Under the pieces are notes generated by a model. It was not told the DNA's origin. It saw only the letters and a program-made list of their open reading frames with translations, and searched no databases. Shown here piece after piece: positions 7,860-15,886 of a stretch of DNA of 64,000 nucleotides. Each line of letters begins with the position of its first letter. Positions within the stretch are counted from its first letter, which is position 1. The stretch comes from Planctomycetota bacterium. GTDB taxonomy: Bacteria > Planctomycetota > SZUA-567 > JAKLDR01. The stretch is from NCBI GenBank assembly GCA_022703445.1, contig JAKLDR010000006.1, forward strand, positions 49,424-113,423, written 5' to 3'. The translations under genes were made by a program, and so were the position numbers.

Positions 7860-10514
7860 ATGAAGTCGGAAGTGCAGATCGGATCGATCTTCGCGATGCT
7901 GCTGGCCACGGCGCAGACGTCGCGCGCGGCGGACGGCGGAGGCGCGGCCGACAACCCGGCCCTGAAGTCCGCTCCGGCCAACACCTGGGTCCGGTTGTCC
8001 TCGGAGGGGACCGGAGCGCGGCTCAGGCCGCTCTTCTACTTCGACCCGAACCTCGGCAAGTTCGTGGTCAGCGGAGGCGAGGCCAAGAAGGACGCCCACG
8101 CCGACACCGAGCACTTCGATGCGGCACTCGGCAAGTGGACCAACGTCTTTCCCGAGAACGCGCCCACCAAGACCGAGAGCGGCCCGAATAAAGCCCCGTG
8201 GGCCGACTTCGTTACCAAAACCGTGCCGCTGATGGCCGCCAAGGACGGCGTGGTGCGCATCATCCGGGGGGTCAACCCCTACGAGTGGGACCCGGGGTTG
8301 TACAATCAGTGGGCCTTCAATCCGGACGATGGCAAGGTCTACGCATACTTCTTCGACGCCACGCTGACGCTCGATCCGAAGACCGGCGTCTGGACGGACC
8401 TGAAGATTCCACGGTTCAACCAATGCCGGGATTACTTCCGGCTTATCTACGGAACGCTGGCCTACGACCCGGTGAACAAGGAGATCGTCTCGATCGGCGG
8501 CACCAGCGATGAGGACGGCGGCACGCCGGGCACCTGGACCTTCAGCCCCGGCGGCAAGGAGTGGAAGAAACTCTCGCCGGGGTCGAAGGAACTCAAGGAG
8601 TTGAACGCCGAGGCCCGGGCCGCCCACACCAGCGCCGCGGCCTTCGTCAACGCCTGCCGCAATCGCTACCACGTCACCGAGAGCGAGGCCGAGGCCAAGA
8701 AGGATCTGGCCGCCGGGGCCAACGAGGTGGCCGCCGCGCTGGAGAAGCTGGGCGCCAAGCTGGGCGCTGCCAAGCTCTCGGGGCTCGAGGCCAACGTCCC
8801 CAAGGCCGCGCTGGCTGCCCTGGAGAAGGCCGGCGCCGGGTTCAAGGCCATGGCCGGCAAGGTCGGCGGCAAGATCGCGAGCGAGACGATGGTCGAGGGC
8901 CAGGCCCTGGTCGAGGCCGTCGACCTTGCCGAGCGGGCGCTCGACACCGAACCCTGCGGCCGCGGGGCCTCCCAGGCGGTCACCTGCCACGGCAAGGACA
9001 AGGTCGTGCTCTTCGGCGGCTGCCGGCTGGACGGCTATTTGGCCGACACCTGGGTCTACGACTGCAAGACGCGCACCTGGGAGCAGCGCTGGCCGAAGGT
9101 GGCGCCCGCGCCGCGCGCCGGCCACGTGATGGCCTGGCTGCCCAAGAGCAAGAAAGTGGTGCTCTATGGAGCCATCCCGTTCGGCAGCGGCTACGGCTCG
9201 CCGCACGGCAACGCGCCGGCTCCCCAGGACCTGTGGACCTACGACGTCGACGCCAACGAATGGAAGCTGCTGGCCGGGCCGTCGAAGGACGGGCCGGTCG
9301 AAGCCTTCGGGGCCGCGGACTCCAGCGACGCCTTCGTCGTCATGGGCGTGGAGAAATATACCGGCCGGGTTACCTGTGGCATGAGGGTCGACCCGGGCGC
9401 GGCCGATGCCGGTTCGGATAAGGCCGGGGTGGCGCCCGGTTCGGCCAAGATCGTCTTCGACACGCCGGCGGACTACGACCGGGTCGCCAAGCCCGACCCG
9501 GAAGCCATCGCCAAGCTGTTCAAGGAGATGCCCGCCAACCAGTGGACGGTGATGCCCAAGCCGCCCAAAAACCCCAACGGACATCCCTGGGGCACGACGC
9601 CCTACGACACCTTGCGCCACCAGTGGCTGTCCTTTGGCGGAGGTCACAGCGTCTGCCACCTCACCGACGTGGCCCACTACAGCCTGCGCACCGCGACCTG
9701 GAGCCAGGGCTACGGCGAGGAGTTCCCCTACCAGAACGCCAGTTTCAGCGCCTTCTTCAACCAGACCTTCCGGAACCGGCCGACCGTGCCCATTCACCTG
9801 TGGGATGGCGCGGCCTTCGACCAGGTCTCCAGCAAGGTAGTCTTCTGCATGCGCGGCGGGACCTGGGTCTACGACCCGGCCTCGCGCGAGTGGGAATACC
9901 CGCCAGTCTGGCAGAACGGCGGCGGGACCAAGGTCAACATGTGCAGCACGCCCAAGGGCGTGGTTTACTGGGACGCCGGCGGGAACCTGCATCTCTACGA
10001 TGTCAAAGGCCGGGCCTGGAGCAAGCTGCCCCTCAAGGGCGCCAGGCTGCCGATGGCCTACGGCGACACCGCCGGCATCTGCTACGACTCTAAGCGCGAC
10101 TGCCTGTGGGCCTCGAACGGCGGCAACCCGATGTACCGCTACGACATGAAGAGCGGCGAGCTGGCCGTCGATTCCTCGCCCGGGTCGCCGGTGGGCCTCT
10201 ACATGCGCTCCCCGGCGTACATTCCGGAGCTGGACATGGTGCTCTCCTCCGGCCGGCAGAACGGCCCGAACGGCGAGGTCGGCAACCTGGCCTACGACAT
10301 CGAGGGCAAGAAATGGGTCGGCCTGGTCCTGCCCTGCAGCGACGGGAAGCCACGAATCGAAAAGGATTTCCCACACAATAGCTCCGTGGCCTACGACCCG
10401 AAGCTGAAGCTGGCTCTGTTTTACTCCGGTGAGCAATGGATCCTGGCCGCGCGCCTGGAGAAGGCCGGGCTCAAGACCTTCGAGCCGGCGATGGTTGGCG
10501 CCGGCAAGAAGTGA
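7860..10514 (+). CDS. Secreted Kelch-like beta-propeller protein with helical insert
   Basis: 884 residues, beginning with a signal peptide (MKSEVQIGSIFAMLLATAQ, cleavage near the TSRAA motif). The rest shows Kelch/galactose-oxidase-type repeats such as VVLFGGCRLDGYLADTWVYD and KVVFCMRGGTWVYDPASREW, in two halves. Between them, at about residues 265-365, lies an Ala/Lys/Glu-rich helical stretch atypical for propellers. Extracytoplasmic carbohydrate binding or modification is plausible. No copper-oxidase or sialate-epimerase signature was recognised, so the activity is open. GAGGAGAAGGGC precedes the ATG only 11 nt after the upstream stop, indicating co-transcription with the isomerase-oxidoreductase gene. 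Confidence 0.75.
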   Translation: MKSEVQIGSIFAMLLATAQTSRAADGGGAADNPALKSAPANTWVRLSSEGTGARLRPLFYFDPNLGKFVVSGGEAKKDAHADTEHFDAALGKWTNVFPENAPTKTESGPNKAPWADFVTKTVPLMAAKDGVVRIIRGVNPYEWDPGLYNQWAFNPDDGKVYAYFFDATLTLDPKTGVWTDLKIPRFNQCRDYFRLIYGTLAYDPVNKEIVSIGGTSDEDGGTPGTWTFSPGGKEWKKLSPGSKELKELNAEARAAHTSAAAFVNACRNRYHVTESEAEAKKDLAAGANEVAAALEKLGAKLGAAKLSGLEANVPKAALAALEKAGAGFKAMAGKVGGKIASETMVEGQALVEAVDLAERALDTEPCGRGASQAVTCHGKDKVVLFGGCRLDGYLADTWVYDCKTRTWEQRWPKVAPAPRAGHVMAWLPKSKKVVLYGAIPFGSGYGSPHGNAPAPQDLWTYDVDANEWKLLAGPSKDGPVEAFGAADSSDAFVVMGVEKYTGRVTCGMRVDPGAADAGSDKAGVAPGSAKIVFDTPADYDRVAKPDPEAIAKLFKEMPANQWTVMPKPPKNPNGHPWGTTPYDTLRHQWLSFGGGHSVCHLTDVAHYSLRTATWSQGYGEEFPYQNASFSAFFNQTFRNRPTVPIHLWDGAAFDQVSSKVVFCMRGGTWVYDPASREWEYPPVWQNGGGTKVNMCSTPKGVVYWDAGGNLHLYDVKGRAWSKLPLKGARLPMAYGDTAGICYDSKRDCLWASNGGNPMYRYDMKSGELAVDSSPGSPVGLYMRSPAYIPELDMVLSSGRQNGPNGEVGNLAYDIEGKKWVGLVLPCSDGKPRIEKDFPHNSSVAYDPKLKLALFYSGEQWILAARLEKAGLKTFEPAMVGAGKK

Positions 10515-10540
10515 ACAACCGCGAAGACGAGGAGACAGCC

Positions 10541-13189
10541 ATGATGCGAATGAACCTAATGAAAGTGTGGGCCTTGCTGTGTCTCGCGGCAGTCACTGCT
10601 TCGGGGGCGGAGCCGAAGGCCGGGGCGGAGCCAGCCGTTTCCCTCACCAGCTACTGGCGCTACCTGGTGACCGTCCGTCCGCCGGTGACGTCGGAGCCCT
10701 TCGTTAACGATAAGGGCCAGAAGTTCACCGAGGTGCCCGTCCGGCGCTGCGCCTGGGGCGGTGCGGTCCGCTCGGTCAGCGCCTTTGCCGACCCACCGGT
10801 TGGGTGGGAGGCCACCGATTTCGACGACTCCGCTTGGCCGGTCCAACGCGCACCGGTGTGCACGGGCCCTGCGCTGCTGGAGGATCACTTCTGGGACCAG
10901 CCGCAGGACGTGCGTCGGCTGGTCGGCCGCATCCGGTTCGACGTGCCGGACCCCGCGGCGGTGAAGCGGATATCGCTCTCCGTGACGTACCGGGGAGGGG
11001 CCATGGTTTATCTCAACGGGGAGGAGGTGGCCCGGAAGCACCTGGCTGCCGGTGCGCTCAAGCCCGATGACTACGCCGAGGGCTATCCCAAGGGCGCCTA
11101 CATGCCGGCCGACGAGAACGAGGGGAAGGTGGCTGGGAAAAGGACGCACTACGGTTTGTGGAGCAATGCCATCATTGAATCGTGGCACGGCCGCAATACG
11201 AAGTGGAAAGATACCCCCGAAATCCTGGCCGTTGCGGAAAAGGTGTACAACCTCCGGAATCGCACCACCGGCCCCGTGGAAATCCCCGGGAACCGGCTGC
11301 GCAAGGGGGCCAATGTGCTGGCCATCGAGGTGCGCCAGGCGGCCATCGCCCCGGTGGCGCATAGTTGGACCCAATATCCCAACGCACACGCGACCACCTG
11401 GTGGGGCCATCTCTGGGTGGAGGACCTGTCGCTCGTGGCCGAGCCCGAGGGATCGGTCCGGCCCGTCAGCCGTCCTTCGGGTGTTCAGCTCTGGGGCGAG
11501 GACATCCACCGCTGGGTGTTCAACGCCGACTTCCTGGAGCCGGGCGTGAAGGCCCGGCCGGTCGAGATCGTCGCCGCCCGGGGCGGACAGTTCTCCGGGC
11601 AGGCGGTGATCGGCTCGTCCGCCGCCCTGGGCAATCTCACGGCGACGGTGAGCGACCTGACCGGCGGCGGGGGCGCCGTGATCCCCTCCGCGGCGGTCCT
11701 GGTGCGCTACGGCATCCCCACACCCCTGCCAGCCATCGAGAACTACACCAAGGGCAGCATGCGCACCGATTTCCACGTGCGGGCCATGTATCGGCACGCC
11801 AAATCGATGGGCATCGCGAACTGGTCGCTGGAGGCATTCGGGAAGCTGGCGTTCTTCGACCGGTTGAGCGCCACTCCGCCGGCCGGCGTGCCGGCCGGCT
11901 CCAGCCAGACCATCTGGCTGACGGTGAGCGTCCCGAAGGACGCCGCACCCGGCGAATACCGGGGGAAACTCACCGTCCGGGCCGCGGGTATGCCCGAGGG
12001 CGCCCTGGACGTGAAGGTCGCCGTGACCGGGTTCACCCTCCCCCCGCCGCCGGAATGGACCACCTTCGCGGGCATCGAGGAGTCGCCGTATTCCGTGGCC
12101 AAGGGCTACAACCTGGCCCCCTGGAGCGAGGAGCACTGGAAACGGGTCGAGCAGTGCGTCGAGTGGCTCGGCGGCCTGGGCAACAATCTGGTGCAGGTGC
12201 CGTTGATCTGCAACACCGAGATGGGCAACGCCGAGTCCATGGTGCCCTGGGTCAAGAAGGGCGATGGGTACGAATATGACTGGACCTTGTTGGATCGCTT
12301 CCTGGGACTGGCGCGCAGGAACTACCGGAAGCCGCTGGCGCTGACGGCGCACGTTCACCAGATTGAGACTGTCAAGAACCCGAAAGTAGCGGTCACTTTG
12401 GTGGACGGGGCAACCAGAGCCACCCTGGACTTGGGTGCGCCCGGAACGCCGGAGTTCAACAAGCTGTGGATGCCGTTCGCCAAGGCCTTCGTCGCGCACG
12501 TCAGGGAAAAGCAGTTGGCCGATTCGATCCACTGGGGGATCTTCTACGATTTCGCGCCTCCCACGCTGCTCACCATGGCCTCCGATCTGGCCCGCGAGCT
12601 GCCCGAGGTGGGCTGGTCGCGTTCGAGCCACGACGGCGAAGGGCGAAAACCATTTACCAAGGAGAACGGGGCCCGGGTCACGCTGGACGCGCACATCCGT
12701 GGTTTCGACGAGCCAGACTGGGCTCGCGGCGGCGTCGGCCGCAAGGGCTGGAGCCGGACCGACCTCAACGTCCTCTATCCCCGGTGCGGCGGGACACTCA
12801 TAGCCTTGAACGGTTTGCCGCCGCGCTGGCATTTGCGGGAACTCCCGGAAGTAGCCATCATGAGCAGCGCCCGCGGTTTCGGCCGGGTTGCCGCCAATTA
12901 CTGGGAGCGCGACGCAGGCGGCTGGTACACGCCGTCCATACTCCACATCCTCTATCCCGGCAAGGACCGGGTGGACGGCAGCGTCCAGTACGAGATGCTT
13001 CGCGAGGGGCTGCAGGAATGCGAAGCCCGAATCGCGATCGAGAAGAAGAACGCAGAGGCGACCATCCTCAAGGAGCGCGCCCGCGCGGCCATGTTCCTGC
13101 CGGGCGGCCTCGGCAACTCCCGTTCCGGGGAATTCTACGGCGGCTGGCAGGAACGTTCACGTGCGCTCTACGAGGCGGCTGCCAGGTGA
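10541..13189 (+). CDS. Secreted DUF4091 glycoside-hydrolase-like protein
   Basis: 882 residues with a signal peptide (1-23, MKVWALLCLAAVTASGAE). The N-terminal third holds a beta-sandwich with the jelly-roll phrase WEATDFDDSAWP, typical of carbohydrate-binding regions. The middle shows a beta domain ending VTGFTLPPPPEW, then a TIM-barrel-like part. The last about 130 residues match the DUF4091 style (ILHILYPGKDRVDGSVQYEM, then LREGLQECEARIAIE), found with GH123-like hexosaminidases. The third gene of the block, it follows the Kelch gene by 26 nt with GAGGAGACAGCC before the ATG. With the fused intracellular enzyme it outlines uptake and processing of a glycan, but the sugar is not identifiable. 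Confidence 0.8.
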   Translation: MMRMNLMKVWALLCLAAVTASGAEPKAGAEPAVSLTSYWRYLVTVRPPVTSEPFVNDKGQKFTEVPVRRCAWGGAVRSVSAFADPPVGWEATDFDDSAWPVQRAPVCTGPALLEDHFWDQPQDVRRLVGRIRFDVPDPAAVKRISLSVTYRGGAMVYLNGEEVARKHLAAGALKPDDYAEGYPKGAYMPADENEGKVAGKRTHYGLWSNAIIESWHGRNTKWKDTPEILAVAEKVYNLRNRTTGPVEIPGNRLRKGANVLAIEVRQAAIAPVAHSWTQYPNAHATTWWGHLWVEDLSLVAEPEGSVRPVSRPSGVQLWGEDIHRWVFNADFLEPGVKARPVEIVAARGGQFSGQAVIGSSAALGNLTATVSDLTGGGGAVIPSAAVLVRYGIPTPLPAIENYTKGSMRTDFHVRAMYRHAKSMGIANWSLEAFGKLAFFDRLSATPPAGVPAGSSQTIWLTVSVPKDAAPGEYRGKLTVRAAGMPEGALDVKVAVTGFTLPPPPEWTTFAGIEESPYSVAKGYNLAPWSEEHWKRVEQCVEWLGGLGNNLVQVPLICNTEMGNAESMVPWVKKGDGYEYDWTLLDRFLGLARRNYRKPLALTAHVHQIETVKNPKVAVTLVDGATRATLDLGAPGTPEFNKLWMPFAKAFVAHVREKQLADSIHWGIFYDFAPPTLLTMASDLARELPEVGWSRSSHDGEGRKPFTKENGARVTLDAHIRGFDEPDWARGGVGRKGWSRTDLNVLYPRCGGTLIALNGLPPRWHLRELPEVAIMSSARGFGRVAANYWERDAGGWYTPSILHILYPGKDRVDGSVQYEMLREGLQECEARIAIEKKNAEATILKERARAAMFLPGGLGNSRSGEFYGGWQERSRALYEAAAR

Positions 13190-13210
13190 GGGAGCGCCAA
13201 CTTCTTCGGC

Positions 13211-13238
13211 TTGCCGCCACGCTCTTCGGGCATAGAAT
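13211..13238 (+). promoter_or_regulatory. Promoter of the second AraC gene
   Basis: TTGCCG (13211-13216), a 16-nt spacer and TAGAAT (13233-13238) form a good sigma-70-type promoter. It sits 22 nt after the DUF4091 stop and 22 nt before the GTG start. It is useful as a single-copy reference for this organism's -35 preference (TTGC-type). Confidence 0.65.
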
Positions 13239-13259
13239 CTCTCCTTGGGAGAAACGCCC

Positions 13260-14021
13260 GTGGAGCATCTACCGGCAGAGCGCCTGATCAGCGCCGGCCA
13301 CGTCCGGCCGGACCCGGGGTGGGCGATCTCGGCCCACTCCCACCCCTTCCACGAGGTCATCGCCGTGGTCCGCGGGCGCATGCGCGTCCGGATGCACGGC
13401 CAGGAGTTCGCCGCCGGCCCGGGCGAGGTCTTCCTCTACGCGGCCGGCACCGCCCACGAGGAGGCCAGCGACCGGCGCAACCCGGTCGAGACCTACTTCA
13501 TGGCCTTCGAGCACCCGGCCTTCTCCGCCGGGCTGCCGCCCAAGTTCCGCGACGCGCGCGGCCGGATCGGGCTGCTCATCTCCTGGCTGGCGGCCGAGCA
13601 CCCGGCCGCCACGGCCCGTCAGAAGGGACTGGTCGAGGCCATCTTCCGGGCTTCCGTCGCCGAGGCGCTGCGCGCGGCCTCGGAAGTCGAGGCCTACGGG
13701 CTGGCGGCTAAGATGCGCGCCTGGATGCGCGAGCGCCTGGGCGAGCCGCTCTCCCTCGACGCCCTGGCCGCCCAGGCGGGGATGGGCCGCTACCAGTTCC
13801 TGCGGGCCTTCAAGCGCTCGGCCGGGCACACCCCGATGCAGGAGCTGCGGCTGCTGCGCCTGGAGAAGGCCAAGTTCCTGCTGCTGACCACCGACCTGCC
13901 GCTCAAAGCCATCGCGCCCGAGGTGGGCATCGGCGACGAGTACCAGCTCTCCAAGCTCTTCCGCAAGGAGTTCGGCATGCCGCCGGGAGAACTGCGCAGG
14001 TCGATGGCGGCCGAGCGCTGA
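13260..14021 (+). CDS. AraC-family transcriptional regulator
   Basis: 253 residues from GTG; a TTG 15 nt earlier, at the predicted transcription start, is an alternative. An N-terminal cupin (ISAHSHPFHEVIAVVRGRM, then EFAAGPGEVFLYAAGTAHE) is followed by a C-terminal two-HTH AraC domain (LDALAAQAGMGRYQFLRAF, then LRLEKAKFLLLTTDLPLKAIA) ending GMPPGELRR. GGGAGAAACGCCC gives a Shine-Dalgarno for the GTG. It follows the carbohydrate operon but has its own promoter. It likely regulates the neighbouring sugar genes; the ligand is unknown. Confidence 0.85.
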   Translation: MEHLPAERLISAGHVRPDPGWAISAHSHPFHEVIAVVRGRMRVRMHGQEFAAGPGEVFLYAAGTAHEEASDRRNPVETYFMAFEHPAFSAGLPPKFRDARGRIGLLISWLAAEHPAATARQKGLVEAIFRASVAEALRAASEVEAYGLAAKMRAWMRERLGEPLSLDALAAQAGMGRYQFLRAFKRSAGHTPMQELRLLRLEKAKFLLLTTDLPLKAIAPEVGIGDEYQLSKLFRKEFGMPPGELRRSMAAER

Positions 14022-14047
14022 ACGCCCCGCCGGGTCGCGCCGCAGCG

Positions 14048-14608
14048 CTACGGCCGCGGGGCTCCGATCGTCAGGAGATCCTTGATCCGGCTGTGGATCA
14101 GGCGCAGGTCGGCCTCCGAAAGGCCGGCTTCGGAGATCAGCTTCTTGGCTCCGTCCACCGACTTGATGTGGCTGTCGGTCAGCTTGCCGGCGGCGGGGCT
14201 GGCCTCGGTGCCGGCCATGACCAGGAGCATGTGCATGCCGGCGGCCACCCGCTTCATCGTGGCCTTCATCTCGGCATCGTCCTTGAAGCCGCTGTCCTTG
14301 GACAGGTTCTGCATCTTGGCGGCCATGGCCATCGGGTCGGCGCTCCCGCCCTGCTGGAGTTCCAGCATGCCCTTGTTGTACCGCACGTAGCTGTCGACGT
14401 TCTGCTCGGTCAGCTTGGCGTCGGCGGCCAGCGAGCCCTTGATGTCGGCAAAGGCCTTCTCGGGGAACGGGAAGGCCTGGGCGGGCTGGGCCGGGCTCGC
14501 GGCCCCGGGCTTGCCGCCGCCGGGCGCGGGCTTGCCGCCGCCGTCCCCGCCGCCGCAGCCGAAGAGCAAAGCCGAAACCACGAAGAGCGCGCAGATTCTC
14601 AGAGCCAT
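14048..14608 (-). CDS. Small secreted lipoprotein, function unknown
   Basis: 186 residues. A short signal sequence ends in the lipobox-like LLFGC, followed by a flexible Gly/Pro/Ala stretch (GGGDGGGKPAPGGGK), as in lipoproteins held off the membrane. The remaining about 130 residues are helical with no recognised domain. GGAGGATCCTGC precedes the ATG. Tail-to-tail with the AraC gene, 26 nt apart, with short GC arms (GCCCCGC/GCGGGGC) across the junction that may act as a weak two-way terminator. Confidence 0.7.
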   Translation of the reverse strand: MALRICALFVVSALLFGCGGGDGGGKPAPGGGKPGAASPAQPAQAFPFPEKAFADIKGSLAADAKLTEQNVDSYVRYNKGMLELQQGGSADPMAMAAKMQNLSKDSGFKDDAEMKATMKRVAAGMHMLLVMAGTEASPAAGKLTDSHIKSVDGAKKLISEAGLSEADLRLIHSRIKDLLTIGAPRP

Positions 14609-14719
14609 GCAGGATCCTCCAGGGAAACCATGCCCCGCCCCATCGCGGAACGGCGGGATGGTAGCTCCGCGACGGATGGGTGTCAACCGCGGCCGGCAGA
14701 TGAGCCAGCCCGGCCAGTA

Positions 14720-14748
14720 TTGACGCCCCCTCCGCCGCGGGCTATAGT
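14720..14748 (+). promoter_or_regulatory. Strong sigma-70-type promoter
   Basis: TTGACG (14720-14725), an exact 17-nt spacer and TATAGT (14743-14748). The predicted start site is within about 5 nt of the ATG at 14760, again suggesting a leaderless or near-leaderless message. Confidence 0.7.
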
Positions 14749-14759
14749 CGCTGCGGACC

Positions 14760-15830
14760 ATGCCTGACCCCTCGCCCGCCCCCCGCACCGGCACCGGCGC
14801 CCGGATGGCCGCCTTCGACTGGGCCGACGCCCTGGCGTCCGCTCCCGAGCCGAAGAACCTGTCCGGCCGCCGAAGCCCGGAGCAGCTCCGCGCGCGCCTC
14901 GACAAGGCCCGGCGGGAGCTGATCGCCTGCAGCTGGTCGGACGCCGACCTGCTGGTCTCGGCCGCGACCCTGGCCGCGGAGCTCGGCGAACGCGGCGAGG
15001 CCGTCGGCTGGCTGCAGCGCGCGCTGGCCATCGACCGCAACCACCCCTACGCCCGGGCCAAGCTGCGGGAGGTCGCCACGCCGGCGGAGCTCGAGGGGAT
15101 GGACCTGCCGCTGCCGTCCCAGCCGCTCTCCCGCGACCGCCGGGAGCCCTTCCGCTACCCGCTGCGCAGGGACGGGCGGCACATGATGGCCATCGGCGGG
15201 GTCTGTCTGACCGGCTACTTCCTGGTGATCGGGATAGCCCTCGGGTACGGTGTCTTCGGGCTGGTCCTCGGGCTGCCGCTGGCGCTCCTGGCCTGCGGCT
15301 ACCTCTTTGCCTTCCTGTGCGACGTGGTCCGCGAAACGGCCGTGGGCCGCGCCGACGTGCCCGAATGGCGGATGTGGGACATGGGGCTCTACTTCCTGGC
15401 CTTCAAGGCCCTGCTGCTCCTGGTCGCCCCGGCGGCGCCGGCCATGATCTGGTGGACGGTGGCCCTCACACAGACGCCCCTGCCCGGCTGGGCCAGCTTC
15501 CTGAGCATGGCCCTGCTGCTCCTGGCCGGCATGTTCTGCCTGCCGGCCATGCTGCTCATCCTGGTCATCCAGCGCAGCCTGCTGGCCGCCCTCAGCCCGC
15601 ACGTCGTGGCCGCGACCATCCGGCAGACCTGGCGGGAGTACCGCCTGGCCGCCCTGATCTGGCAGGCCACGGCCGGGGCCTCCATCGCCCTGACGCTGCT
15701 CGGCCTGGTCACCAGTCCCATAGTCCTGGCCCTGGCCGCCGGAACGCTGCCCTACGCGCTGGCCGCCGGCGGCCGGGCGGTGGGCATGGTCTACCAGTCC
15801 TGCCAGGAGGACCTCGGTTGGTACGCTTGA
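14760..15830 (+). CDS. Multi-pass membrane protein with N-terminal TPR-like region
   Basis: 356 residues. Residues about 40-110 are helical and TPR-like (ELGERGEAVGWLQRALAIDR). Five to six hydrophobic helices follow (about 142-190, 207-238, 243-272, 298-340). The arrangement resembles DUF4013-type membrane proteins, but I cannot be firm. It is followed 56 nt later by the WD40 kinase gene on the same strand, so a link to kinase signalling is possible though unproven. Confidence 0.7.
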   Translation: MPDPSPAPRTGTGARMAAFDWADALASAPEPKNLSGRRSPEQLRARLDKARRELIACSWSDADLLVSAATLAAELGERGEAVGWLQRALAIDRNHPYARAKLREVATPAELEGMDLPLPSQPLSRDRREPFRYPLRRDGRHMMAIGGVCLTGYFLVIGIALGYGVFGLVLGLPLALLACGYLFAFLCDVVRETAVGRADVPEWRMWDMGLYFLAFKALLLLVAPAAPAMIWWTVALTQTPLPGWASFLSMALLLLAGMFCLPAMLLILVIQRSLLAALSPHVVAATIRQTWREYRLAALIWQATAGASIALTLLGLVTSPIVLALAAGTLPYALAAGGRAVGMVYQSCQEDLGWYA

Positions 15831-15872
15831 CCGCCGACCGCCAGGGGAGCTGGAAACGCCGCGGTGCGGCGC

Positions 15873-15878
15873 TATAAG
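15873..15878 (+). promoter_or_regulatory. -10 element of the WD40 kinase gene
   Basis: TATAAG lies 8 nt before the ATG at 15887 inside an otherwise GC-rich gap. No convincing -35 is seen at 16-18 nt (best is TGGAAA). If used, the transcript would start at or next to the ATG. Confidence 0.45.
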
Positions 15879-15886
15879 CGGTGGCC

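Noticed and set aside
7458..10436. 992-residue minus-strand ORF
   Set aside because: Antisense to the Kelch gene, with no motifs and a composition typical of shadow frames.
14022..14063. Bidirectional terminator between AraC and the lipoprotein gene
   Set aside because: 7-bp GC arms exist but the hairpin is loose, overlaps the lipoprotein's last codons and has no T-run; too weak to list.
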